A stretch of DNA of 36,505 nucleotides from Candidatus Zhuqueibacterota bacterium (GTDB lineage: Bacteria; Zhuqueibacterota; Zhuqueibacteria; Oceanimicrobiales; Oceanimicrobiaceae): positions 1-36,505 of the forward strand of contig JAJDAG010000074.1 of assembly GCA_029262005.1 (NCBI GenBank). The letters run 5' to 3'. Positions 27,105-33,506 of the stretch are shown in pieces. The stretch's first letter is position 1, and each line of letters starts with the position of its first letter. The notes under the pieces were generated by a model. The model saw only the letters and a program-made list of their open reading frames with translations. It did not search any database and had not been told where the DNA came from. A program made the translations under genes and the position numbers.

Positions 27105-28148
27105 ATGCCCAAAAGCATGAAAGCCGTCGTCATTAACGAACATGGCGGCGTTGAAAAACTCAGCTACCAGGACCATCCGCTGCCTGAAATCACAGCAAAT
27201 GAGGTGCTTGTCCAGGTTAGAGCCATTGCTCTAAATCACCTTGACCTCTGGACGCGCCAGGGTTTGCCCGGTTCGACATTGCCAATGCCGCATATTCTCG
27301 GTTCCGATGCTGCCGGCGTTATCGCGGCACAAGGGGAACTGGTGAAAGGCTTAAACACAGGCGATAAGGTCGTTTTGGCGCCCGGCTATTCAAATTGTCA
27401 TACCTGTCCTGCCTGCCTTGCTGGTAATGACCACCTTTGTTCGCAGTACAAAGTGCTCGGTGCCGGCATTCAGGGTGTCTATGCTGAGTTTGTTAAGATA
27501 CCGGCAGAGAATGTCTTTCCCATGCCGGTCGGGCTCAGCTTTGCGGAGGCTGCCGCGATTCCCCTTGTTTTTCTCACTGCGTGGAATATGCTGGTGCATC
27601 AGGCTCAGGTGCGGCCGGGTGAAGATGTGCTGATTCTGGCCGCCGGTAGTGGTGTTGGCAGCGCCGGAATTCAAATTGCCAAATTGTTTGGGGCGCGGGT
27701 TATCGCCACGGCTAGCACAGATGCCAAACTGGCCAGGGCCAAAGAGTTGGGCGCTGATGAATGCATCAATTATGCGGAAAAGGACTTTTTAGCCGAGGCC
27801 AAACGCCTGACAAATAAGACAGGTGTTGACATTGTTTTTGAGCATGTGGGCAAAGCAACCTGGGATAAGAGCATCCGTGCGCTCAAAAATGGCGGCCGAT
27901 TGGTCACCTGTGGCGCCACAACCGGTTACGATCCCACACTTGATTTACGTCATGTTTTCTTTCGGGGCCTCAAAATATTCGGTAATTTCATGGGGCGCAA
28001 AAGCGGCCTGGCTGAGGCCCTGCGGTTCTTCCCGCATAAGTTGAAGCCGGTTATTGATACCACCTTTCCTTTACAAAATGCCGCGGACGCACACCGGCTC
28101 CTGATGAATCGTCAACAATTTGGCAAAGTGATTCTGACCATCGATTAG
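27105..28148 (+). CDS. Zinc-type NAD(P)-dependent dehydrogenase/quinone reductase-like (MDR superfamily)
   Basis: The 347-residue protein is a medium-chain dehydrogenase/reductase. It has the structural zinc site Cys98, Cys101, Cys104 and Cys112 in 'NCHTCPACLAGNDHLC'. At the catalytic-zinc position the usual first Cys is missing: the region reads 'ALNHLDLWTRQG', as in quinone-reductase-like members. The Rossmann motif is 'LAAGSGVGSAGIQIAKLFGA'. The protein therefore may keep a structural but not a catalytic zinc. It follows the hydroxylase operon after 105 bases. Substrate unknown; an enone, quinone or acyl-CoA-derived compound would suit the neighbourhood. An alternative ATG is at 27117. Confidence 0.85.
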   Translation: MPKSMKAVVINEHGGVEKLSYQDHPLPEITANEVLVQVRAIALNHLDLWTRQGLPGSTLPMPHILGSDAAGVIAAQGELVKGLNTGDKVVLAPGYSNCHTCPACLAGNDHLCSQYKVLGAGIQGVYAEFVKIPAENVFPMPVGLSFAEAAAIPLVFLTAWNMLVHQAQVRPGEDVLILAAGSGVGSAGIQIAKLFGARVIATASTDAKLARAKELGADECINYAEKDFLAEAKRLTNKTGVDIVFEHVGKATWDKSIRALKNGGRLVTCGATTGYDPTLDLRHVFFRGLKIFGNFMGRKSGLAEALRFFPHKLKPVIDTTFPLQNAADAHRLLMNRQQFGKVILTID

Positions 28149-28184
28149 CCGGATTGTGTCTGACCCGGAAGCAGCAGGAACAGG

Positions 28185-28453
28185 TTAGCCACGAATTTAC
28201 ATCGATACCCACGGATTCTTTTACACGACAAAGCGCTTGAAATCACCTTTCCACTCTCAATGAGCGTTCCGGCTTTGATTCCCACCGGCCTCTATTCATA
28301 CAGCAACCGGGGTTCATTTTGTAAACAATATCTGTTTAAACTTTTAGCGCACAATGATTTTACCATCAGCGAAGAGCCCTGCTGCATATTCACCAACAAT
28401 GACACCGCTAAACGTCACTCTTAGTTTCATTATCCGTGTTTATTCGTGGCTAA
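28185..28453. repeat. Intergenic inverted-repeat element upstream of the HU-like gene
   Basis: TTAGCCACGAAT (28185-28196) is the exact inverted copy of ATTCGTGGCTAA (28442-28453). Just inside, CACGGAT (28210-28216) faces ATCCGTG (28432-28438). The unit is 269 bases, has no gene, and looks like a MITE-type or other mobile intergenic repeat. It fills most of the gap 28149-28605. Confidence 0.6.
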
Positions 28454-28549
28454 AATTCCCCTTCGTCATAAGCATTCATGCTCAATAGCGGCGAGCCTTT
28501 GTTTTTATGAGCGCGGTATTTTAACCGGCGCACCTTTAGAATTGCCGCT

Positions 28550-28578
28550 TTGCCTCCGATAAATCAAATAATTATCAT
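28550..28578 (+). promoter_or_regulatory. Candidate promoter of the HU-like gene
   Basis: TTGCCT (28550-28555) and TATCAT (28573-28578) are 17 bases apart, 27 bases before the start codon. The region around the -10 box is AT-rich. Confidence 0.45.
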
Positions 28579-28605
28579 ACTATTCACAAAAGATTGGAGG
28601 CTATT

Positions 28606-28989
28606 ATGCCGGTTTCGTATGTTGTAGTTCCAAAGAAAAACCCCAGCGATCCAATCCAGCCGCAGAAGTACTACACTCAGGCCAAAAACTCCGGACGCAT
28701 CGATGTCCGCCAGCTCGCAAGCGACATCTCGGAGATGTCTACCATCAGCTCGGCGGATACCATGGCGGTGCTTGAGGTTTTGTTGCAGCTGCTGCCGAAG
28801 CATATTGCCCAGGGCAAGATTGTTAGTCTCGGTGATTTCGGCGACTTCCGTCTCAGCCTCAAGAGCAATGGCTCTGAAACAGCGGACAAGGTGACATCCG
28901 ATAATATCCAATCGAATCACCTGCGCTTTCGGCCGGGCAAGGAAATCCGCAAAGTCCTCAATAACGTGGATTATATCAAAGTGGTTTAG
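28606..28989 (+). CDS. HU-related DNA-binding protein
   Basis: The 127-residue protein opens 'MPVSYVVVPKKNPSDPIQPQ', the start typical of the HU-like family common in Bacteroidetes and relatives (TIGR01201). It continues with 'IDVRQLASDISEMSTISSAD', 'AVLEVLLQLLPKHIAQGKIV', 'LGDFGDFRLSLKSNG' and a basic end. Such proteins are thought to bind and bend DNA as nucleoid proteins. The ATG at 28606 is preceded by GGAGG at 28596-28600. A terminator follows at once, so this is probably a single-gene transcript. It forms the border between the ordinary genes and the repeat-rich region. Confidence 0.9.
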   Translation: MPVSYVVVPKKNPSDPIQPQKYYTQAKNSGRIDVRQLASDISEMSTISSADTMAVLEVLLQLLPKHIAQGKIVSLGDFGDFRLSLKSNGSETADKVTSDNIQSNHLRFRPGKEIRKVLNNVDYIKVV

Positions 28990-29001
28990 CTTGTTGACAG
29001 G

Positions 29002-29033
29002 GGTCGTCACCGTCCGGTGGCGGCCTTTTTTTT
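29002..29033 (+). terminator. Intrinsic terminator of the HU-like gene
   Basis: ggtcgtcaccg (29002-29012) pairs fully with cggtggcggcc (29015-29025) if two G-U pairs are allowed, and eight T follow (29026-29033). It starts 12 bases after the stop codon. Confidence 0.85.
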
Positions 29034-29062
29034 CCTGACTTTCTCCTTAAAAATGACACCTG

Positions 29063-29094
29063 CTTAACAAAAATCCTTCGGGCTTTTTGTTAAG
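29063..29094. terminator. Hairpin with UUCG loop, possible bidirectional terminator
   Basis: CTTAACAAAAA (29063-29073) and TTTTTGTTAAG (29084-29094) are a perfect inverted pair. The inner part closes as CC-TTCG-GG, the very stable UUCG tetraloop. The A/T-rich outer stem could end transcripts from either side. It lies 29 bases after the terminator of the HU-like gene. Confidence 0.6.
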
Positions 29095-29103
29095 TCCTCC
29101 TAC

Positions 29104-29139
29104 CACTTGACCAAAAGCTCAAGGGCTTTTTAACAAGTG
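29104..29139. repeat. Second hairpin beside the UUCG hairpin
   Basis: CACTTG (29104-29109) faces CAAGTG (29134-29139), with AAAAGC (29113-29118) facing GCTTTT (29125-29130) inside. The inner 'gggcttttt' run repeats that of the preceding hairpin, so the two may be related copies. Confidence 0.5.
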
Positions 29140-29155
29140 ATACTAAGTACCTGCA

Positions 29156-29630
29156 AACACCCTCCTTTGCTTTTTCCCACAACCCCAACGACTCATAAAT
29201 CGGCCCTGTGCCGCAAAGGCTTGCGGGTTTTGTACGGTGTGCACACTTAAGCCTGTTGTTTCATTAAATCCACAAATCTCAGCAAAGCAAAGACCGGATT
29301 AGAAAGAAAAGGTTGTATGGTATTTAAGGCTGATGTTTCGGGAAAGAACCCACCCCTGGCCCCTCCGGGGAGGGGAATTTCTCGGGGCTTTGCCCCTTTG
29401 GACTTATGAAGACGAAACCAGAATACGTGACACCTTAACCTTCATTCCGAATAACCCACAAAAGCAATCCCCTCCTCGGAGGGGCCAGGGGTGGGTACAA
29501 AAGGTGTCCACCTGGAAGCATATCACTGCCGTGGAGCACACACCAAACAATAGGAAACTGTCATTTCGAACCCGGTGTTATGTGCCGGTGTGAGAACTCC
29601 GTCGAAGAATGAATGCCGTTGTTCAAATCA
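29156..29630. repeat. 475-bp direct repeat, copy A
   Basis: This block matches 32575-33049 base for base at a constant offset of 3,419, without a gap in my hand alignment. I count roughly 22 differences, about 95% identity, with most in the last 60 bases. It contains the 149-bp inverted-repeat unit at 29348-29496 and the left end of a second unit (TGTCATTTCGAAC at 29559-29571). A frame at 29333-29593 is open, but nothing marks it as a gene. Confidence 0.9.
29348..29496. repeat. MITE-like element with 28-bp terminal inverted repeats, copy A
   Basis: The left arm (29348-29375, starting ACCCACCCCTGGCCCCTCC) is the inverted copy of the right arm (29469-29496, ending GGCCAGGGGTGGGT) with one mismatch in 28. 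The 93-base middle holds a small GGGGC/GCCCC hairpin and no gene. The second copy is at 32767-32915. Confidence 0.8.
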
Positions 29631-29647
29631 AATTAAAACAAAATTGG

Positions 29648-29778
29648 CTTGTCATTCCCGCATGCTCTTGGCCGGAATCCGGAAAGAAGAACCTATTCTG
29701 GTCTTTAGCACAAAACGTTTTAGTCCATAATTTGTGCTATGACCCGGATGCCCGACTAAAGATTCCGGGCATGACAAG
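29648..29778. repeat. MITE-like element, present in copy A only
   Basis: CTTGTCATTCCCG (29648-29660) and CGGGCATGACAAG (29766-29778) match in inverted orientation at 12 of 13 positions. It begins 18 bases after the 475-bp repeat ends and has no counterpart beside copy B. It looks like a later insertion that lengthened this side. Confidence 0.65.
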
Positions 29779-29884
29779 AGCTAAGTCGTGACGTGGAGAC
29801 CGCAACCTTGTAAGGGTTGCACAAACCATACAGGTCGGCTAAAATGAGACGCTGTTTTGTTGGCCCAATCGTTTTGTTGAACCC

Positions 29885-29927
29885 TTTGCTGATAACCGTT
29901 CATGTGTAATGACGGTTTGTGGTTTTG
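29885..29927 (+). repeat. Short direct repeat, first copy
   Basis: The run TTTGCTGATAACCGTTCATG and following bases (29885-29927) recur at 30217-30259, with differences only in the last third. Each copy ends just before a GCACGCT-type palindromic arm. Confidence 0.65.
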
Positions 29928-29967
29928 AATAAACAGGCACGCTTCAGTCATGGACGGGTTTCCGGTC

Positions 29968-30117
29968 TGTCATTGCGAACAGCGCGTTTCTCAGCGATGG
30001 CGGAATCTGCCTGAGAACGGCTGCAGAAGTTCAGTGCCAACCCGTGAAATTGCACTGAATTACTGATTCCCTGGCAGATTTCTCACACCAGCAAAGAACG
30101 CCGGGTTCGAAATGACA
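29968..30117. repeat. MITE-like element with TGTCATT ends
   Basis: TGTCATTGCGAAC (29968-29980) and GTTCGAAATGACA (30105-30117) form imperfect terminal inverted repeats around 124 bases with no gene. The same end sequence occurs in the unit at 32978-33126, in the opposite orientation. Confidence 0.65.
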
Positions 30118-30160
30118 TGGTTGGGTTGGTGCGCATTTACTGCGTTACGGCTTCTGTACG

Positions 30161-30289
30161 GTGTGCACGCTTAAGTGTGCGCCTGCTCCCATGGTTAAAA
30201 TCACCACTGCATTTTCTTTGCTGATAACCGTTCATGTGTAATGGGGATTTGTGGTTTTAACAAAAAGCGACACGCTGAAGCGTGCACAA
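30161..30289. repeat. Palindrome-flanked element, copy A
   Basis: GTGTGCACGCTTAAGTGTGC (30161-30180) faces CACGCTGAAGCGTGCACAAC (30270-30290) in inverted orientation; each arm is itself nearly palindromic. It includes the second copy of the 43-base direct repeat (30217-30259). The related unit is at 33173-33308. Confidence 0.6.
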
Positions 30290-30518
30290 CATATCTTTTT
30301 TGTTGCTTTGTGTGGGAAATGTTGCTATTATGATACACCTTGTCTCTCACGAACTCAATATTCAATAAGACATGGAAAGGTCAATGAGAATATTTCCTGG
30401 TTTGTCCTAAAATACTGCAGTACATAGATTTTCTGTCGATCGCATGGATATTTTTCTTATAGAACAAATAGTTACAGTTAACGTGACATCTGGTAGTTTT
30501 TAAACTATGTGAGGAAAA
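30290..30518 (+). repeat. Promoter-and-leader module, copy A
   Basis: About 200 bases here resemble 33309-33502 closely (roughly 75% by eye), and both copies run up to the ribosome binding site of a different gene. Conserved parts are the promoter, a 'TCTCACG...TCAATATTCAA' stretch and 'GGAAA.GTCAATGAGAATATT'. A short frame beginning ATG at 30372 encodes 12 residues (MERSMRIFPGLS) before TAA. Confidence 0.7.
30303..30331 (+). promoter_or_regulatory. Promoter in module copy A
   Basis: TTGCTT (30303-30308) and TATTAT (30326-30331) are 17 bases apart. The same pair at the same spacing occurs in module copy B, which supports both. Confidence 0.65.
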
Positions 30519-30743
30519 ATGAATTCAAAACAACGAATAACTTTGATAATTGGTTGCTGCGCTCTGGCTTTTGCTCTGCACACCACTCCACGTTACCAAG
30601 TTTACAAGGATATGAGACTAAAAGGTGGAGAAGTCACTAACTTTGCAAATCGTTATGATTTTGAAGTGGCCGTAATAAGAATGCTGATCGTCGGTGGGTT
30701 GACTGTTGCTGGCTACTTATATTTTGCTAAGAAAACAGACTAA
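30519..30743 (+). CDS. Small membrane protein of unknown function
   Basis: The 74-residue protein has two likely membrane helices, at about 7-22 ('ITLIIGCCALAFAL') and 50-68 ('VAVIRMLIVGGLTVAGYLYF'). A charged loop between them contains 'RYQVYKDMRLKGGEVTNFAN'. GAGGA at 30511-30515 precedes the ATG. It is the first gene after the promoter-and-leader module and lies 51 bases before the P-loop gene. I recognise no family. With a P-loop gene behind it, it could be part of a small accessory unit, but that is speculative. Confidence 0.6.
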   Translation: MNSKQRITLIIGCCALAFALHTTPRYQVYKDMRLKGGEVTNFANRYDFEVAVIRMLIVGGLTVAGYLYFAKKTD

Positions 30744-30794
30744 GGTAGTTCTATTAATTATAATTGTAGCAATTGCTAAAGCTGACATAGTTAA

Positions 30795-31397
30795 ATGGTT
30801 GTTTTTCAGGATTCAAAAAATCTTAAACAGTATTTTCAATCGCTATTAAGCTCATACAATGTTAGAATAGTATCAATCGATGGAGAAGATGGAAGTGGGA
30901 AGTCTACCCTTGCTGAGGAAATTTTTTCTATTGTGGATGGCTTTCACTTAAATGTTGATAATAATAGATATCTCGATAAAAATAAAGGTGGGTATGTAAA
31001 GCACTTAAAGTATGATATAATAAGATCAGATTTCGATGACTACTTATCAAATGGGCAAATAGTAATTTTCGACGGCGTTTGTAACTTGAAAATACTCCAA
31101 AAACTCAACTTCAAGGCAGATTTAAGAATATATGTCAAGAAATTAGTATATGGAATTTGGGGCTATGAGGAGAAACTGGAATATTCTAAAGACATCAAGG
31201 AAGTCGTTAAAGAACAGAAGGGCAAACTCAGATGCTTCATGGAGGTTGCGGCGAAGGTCGAGGGTAAAGAATTAGGCTCGTCTGAATCAGGTGAGGAGCC
31301 TCTGGCGGAGGAAATTTTGCGATATCATTTCGAGTATAAGCCCAATTTGAATGCTGATATTATTTTTGAGAGAGAGAAGAGTGTGGCGGCATGGTGA
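30795..31397 (+). CDS. P-loop NTPase resembling uridine/nucleoside kinases
   Basis: The 200-residue protein has a Walker A motif, Gly30-Glu-Asp-Gly-Ser-Gly-Lys36-Ser-Thr38, after 'VRIVSIDG', the usual position in uridine-kinase-like enzymes. 'EIFSIVDGFHLN' resembles the substrate-binding Asp-Gly-Phe-His motif of that family, and 'GQIVIFDGVC' could be the Walker B strand. The end has a charged region and does not match housekeeping Udk. The gene is clearly more AT-rich than the window's core genes, a sign of transfer. Its substrate is unknown. No good ribosome binding site is seen; translation may be coupled to the gene before. Confidence 0.7.
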   Translation: MVVFQDSKNLKQYFQSLLSSYNVRIVSIDGEDGSGKSTLAEEIFSIVDGFHLNVDNNRYLDKNKGGYVKHLKYDIIRSDFDDYLSNGQIVIFDGVCNLKILQKLNFKADLRIYVKKLVYGIWGYEEKLEYSKDIKEVVKEQKGKLRCFMEVAAKVEGKELGSSESGEEPLAEEILRYHFEYKPNLNADIIFEREKSVAAW

Positions 31398-31427
31398 ATC
31401 GCAGGATGAATCAACAGTAATTAAACA

Positions 31428-31485
31428 GGGTACCCGCAAATGAAATCTTAGAGTTGGCTGGCAAATGGCTTTAACCCGTGCCTGC
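31428..31485 (+). repeat. 60-bp gene-flanking repeat, copy 1 (degenerate)
   Basis: The sequence from 'gggtacccgcaaatgaaat' to 'ggctttaacccgtgcct' follows the P-loop gene by 30 bases. It aligns with copy 3 at 35593-35652 over its whole length, with one small gap and scattered changes. It is the least well preserved of the three. Confidence 0.5.
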
Positions 31486-31606
31486 CTGGCCAGCGCAGTG
31501 GCAGCAAACACTGGAGCGCCGCCGGACATCCTGTGCAGGTATAAGAGTTGCTCGCCCATAGGAAATTAGCATTGTCTTAGAAGAACAGGGTTTGTATATT
31601 ATTGAT

Positions 31607-31957
31607 ATGGTCAATGAGAATAAAATAAAAAACGTTGCAAGAAACATGGCCATTGCCGCTAATGCAGAACGCGTCATTTTATTCGGCTCTTATGCACGTG
31701 GCGATGCCACGGAACAAAGCGACGTGGATCTCATGATTATCGCGCAAAGTGATTTGCCTCGGTTTAAAAGAAGTCGGGAATTGTATAAACTTCTAAGACC
31801 TCACCCCTTTGCTATGGATATTATTGTTTATACTCCTCAGGAAATCGAAAAGGGGAGAAAAACAAAGGTATCATTTGTATCAACCGTTTTGAAAGAAGGC
31901 AAGACAGTTTATGTCAGAAGAAATCGAAGTCAGCAAGCAATGGCTAGCGAAAGCTAA
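31607..31957 (+). CDS. MNT-type nucleotidyltransferase, antitoxin of a HEPN/MNT pair
   Basis: The 116-residue protein is a minimal nucleotidyltransferase. The motif Gly27-Ser28 ... Asp39-Val-Asp41 fits GSx10DxD exactly ('GSYARGDATEQSDVDLMII'). A third acidic residue is likely Asp in 'AMDIIVY'. In known MntA/HepT pairs the enzyme attaches AMP units to a tyrosine of the HEPN toxin and silences it. The gene overlaps the HEPN gene by 47 bases, the usual arrangement. The frame extends to a TTG at 31592, but the 'aacaggg' there is too close to serve it; ATG 31607 is the choice, with some doubt. Confidence 0.88.
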   Translation: MVNENKIKNVARNMAIAANAERVILFGSYARGDATEQSDVDLMIIAQSDLPRFKRSRELYKLLRPHPFAMDIIVYTPQEIEKGRKTKVSFVSTVLKEGKTVYVRRNRSQQAMASES

Positions 31958-32330
31958 AAATGACCTGCTTAATGCCGACAACAATCTAAAGGCGGAAGAA
32001 ATTCCTTTTGATACGGTTTGCTTCCATTGTCAGCAGGCCGCGGAAAAGCTTCTCAAGGCATACCTGGTTGCCAATAGCGACTCATATCCGACTTCACATG
32101 ACCTTGTCCTTATTCTTGAAAAAATTCTTCCCCTGAATGCCGGTGCTGAAGTGCTGCGTGACGATCTTGCACTTCTGATGCCGTATGCTGTTGAAATTCG
32201 CTATCCAGACGATTGGTTTATGCCAACAGCCGGAGATGCAAAAGAAGCGAGAGAGGCTGTATCACGTGTTTTGTCATGGCTGCAAACGGCTATGCCGGAA
32301 GTTTTTGAAACACCCCCCACCGCAAAGTGA
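31911..32330 (+). CDS. HEPN-domain protein, partner of the MNT nucleotidyltransferase
   Basis: The 139-residue helical protein fits the HEPN family (PF05168): 'WLAKAKNDLLNAD', 'FDTVCFHCQQAAEKLLKAYL', 'SHDLVLIL' and 'YAVEIRYPDDWFMPT'. No Arg-x(4-6)-His ribonuclease motif is present. The 'YxxxxRYPD' segment near residues 94-104 is the hallmark of a subgroup that pairs with MNT proteins and lacks that motif. It may therefore not be an RNase, or may act with its partner in another way. The Tyr of that segment is a possible AMPylation site. The start lies inside the MNT gene, so the two are co-translated. Confidence 0.88.
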   Translation: MSEEIEVSKQWLAKAKNDLLNADNNLKAEEIPFDTVCFHCQQAAEKLLKAYLVANSDSYPTSHDLVLILEKILPLNAGAEVLRDDLALLMPYAVEIRYPDDWFMPTAGDAKEAREAVSRVLSWLQTAMPEVFETPPTAK

Positions 32331-32404
32331 CGGCGAATCAGGCGCCGCAGCAGAGCGCTAAAAGTGTTGTTGAATTCTGGAAAACCCTGCTCCGCAATGT
32401 TAGC

Positions 32405-32463
32405 GCCGGATGCCCCGGACATGAGACAAAAGATTTTAGTGGTATTTGGTTTTAGCTCGCAGT
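32405..32463 (+). repeat. 60-bp gene-flanking repeat, copy 2
   Basis: 'GCCGGATGCCCCGGACATGA' and the following bases through 'ggttttagctcgc' lie 75 bases after the HEPN gene. About 46 of 58 positions match copy 3 at 35593-35652, with no gap. Confidence 0.7.
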
Positions 32464-32574
32464 TTCCTAACGGTCTGTGCCGGTTTGCGTTTTTGCATCA
32501 GTCCCCCTGGCAAGAGACTATCTGCTATTGCAACAAACTGAAGGATTGTGCAAACAAATGGTTGGTTTCTTAAT

Positions 32575-33049
32575 AACATCCTCCTTTGCTTTTTCCCATA
32601 ATCCCAACGACTCATAAACCGGCCCTCTGCCGCAAAGACTTGCGGGCTTTGTACGGTGTGCACGCTTAAGCCTGTTGTTTCATTAAATCCACAAATCTCA
32701 GCAAAGCAAAGACCGGATTAGAAAGAAAAGGTTGTGTGGTATTTAAGGCTGATGTTTCGGGAAAGAACCCACCCCTGACCCCTCCGGGGAGGGGAATTTC
32801 TCGGGGCTTTGCCCCTTTGGACTTATGAAGACGAAACCAGAATACGTGACACCTTAATCTTCATTCCGAATAACCCACAAAAGCAATCCCCTCCTCGGAG
32901 GGGCCAGGGGTGTGTACAAAACGTGTCCACCTGGAAGCATATCACTGCCGTGGAGCACACACCAAACAATAGGAAACTGTCATTTCGAACCCGGCGCTCT
33001 TTGCCGGTGTGAGAAATCTTTCGAAGAATGAATGCCGCTGTTCAAACCA
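32575..33049. repeat. 475-bp direct repeat, copy B
   Basis: This is the second copy of the block at 29156-29630, in the same orientation. After it, copy B continues into a complete TGTCATT-ended unit (32978-33126), whereas copy A is cut off there. No gene is supported inside it. Confidence 0.9.
32767..32915. repeat. MITE-like element with 28-bp terminal inverted repeats, copy B
   Basis: Same unit as 29348-29496. Its inverted ends carry one extra change on each side relative to copy A (gac for ggc on the left, gtgtgt for gtgggt on the right), so pairing of the arms has weakened. Confidence 0.78.
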
Positions 33050-33126
33050 AAACATAATTGCAGAAACTCCACTCATGGGCCTTGACGGATTCCTCCGCCG
33101 CTGAGAAAGGCGCCGTTCGGAATGAC
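32978..33126. repeat. MITE-like element with TGTCATT ends, complete copy
   Basis: TGTCATTTCGAAC (32978-32990) faces GTTCGGAATGAC (33115-33126). Inner parts 'gagaaatct' and 'gattcctccg' also resemble the unit at 29968-30117 read on the other strand. The left 70 bases overlap the end of the 475-bp repeat. Confidence 0.6.
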
Positions 33127-33172
33127 TATTATGGTCTGTGCATTCTTCCCACGCCAAATCAAACCCGCACCA

Positions 33173-33308
33173 GTACGTAGTGCACGCTTGAGCGTGCCCC
33201 TGCACCGATGGTGCAACATAGACTGAAATCCGTTTAAAACCCGGCCTCATTGTGCTGCACAGATTTGTTCTTTGAATGAAAAGGCACGCTGAAGCGTGCA
33301 CTACATAC
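33173..33308. repeat. Palindrome-flanked element, copy B
   Basis: The 26-base left arm (33173-33198, containing GTGCACGCTTGAGCGTGCC) matches the inverted right arm (33283-33308, containing GGCACGCTGAAGCGTGCAC) at 24 of 26 positions. Each arm can also fold alone. The 84-base middle has no gene. The module with the promoter starts directly after the right arm. Confidence 0.72.
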
Positions 33309-33502
33309 GTCTTTCTTGTTGCTTTGTAAGCGAAATGTTGCTATAATAATACACGCACTCTCTCACGTATCAATATTCAAACAGGACATATGGAAACGTC
33401 AATGAGAATATTCCTTGGTTTATCTCAAAATATAGCTATACAGAGACAAATGATCACATGGGTATTTTTCATGAGTTTTCATATAGTTCGTGTAGGAAAT
33501 AG
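33309..33502 (+). repeat. Promoter-and-leader module, copy B
   Basis: This is the counterpart of 30290-30518. It begins after the palindromic arm and ends at the start codon of the next gene. The leader of about 150 bases is conserved beyond the promoter itself, which suggests a role as a 5' untranslated region or leader peptide, or a recent duplication. Confidence 0.7.
33319..33347 (+). promoter_or_regulatory. Promoter in module copy B
   Basis: TTGCTT (33319-33324) and a perfect TATAAT (33342-33347) are 17 bases apart, the same layout as in copy A. Transcription should start near 33354, leaving a leader of about 149 bases before the gene. Confidence 0.75.
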
Positions 33503-33506
33503 ATGA
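33390..33506 (+). CDS. Possible 38-residue leader peptide
   Basis: An ATG at 33390, with AGGA three bases before it, opens a 38-codon frame (METSMRIFLGLSQN...). Its TGA stop overlaps the ATG of the next gene as ATGA, the arrangement of translationally coupled genes. In module copy A the first 12 residues are similar (MERSMRIFPGLS), then a TAA ends the frame. Substitutions between the copies are a mix of silent and changing ones, so selection for a peptide is not shown. It may be a chance frame in a conserved leader. Confidence 0.3.
   Translation: METSMRIFLGLSQNIAIQRQMITWVFFMSFHIVRVGNR

Noticed and set aside
29333-29593. Open frame inside the 475-bp repeat, with a partial counterpart in copy B (32809-33012)
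   Set aside because: It runs through the inverted-repeat unit, lacks a ribosome binding site and has no protein-like features. Its conservation is explained by 95% DNA identity.
32390-32475. Possible integron attC site (GTTAGCG near 32398 and CCTAAC near 32466; also ACCTAAC at 35757 and GTTGGAT near 35692)
   Set aside because: The order and spacing are wrong: attC needs RYYYAAC at the 5' end and GTTRRRY at the 3' end with paired inner boxes. No integrase is present in the window.
29156-33308. CRISPR array suggested by the many repeats
   Set aside because: Repeats differ in length and spacing, there are no regular spacers, and no cas gene is nearby.
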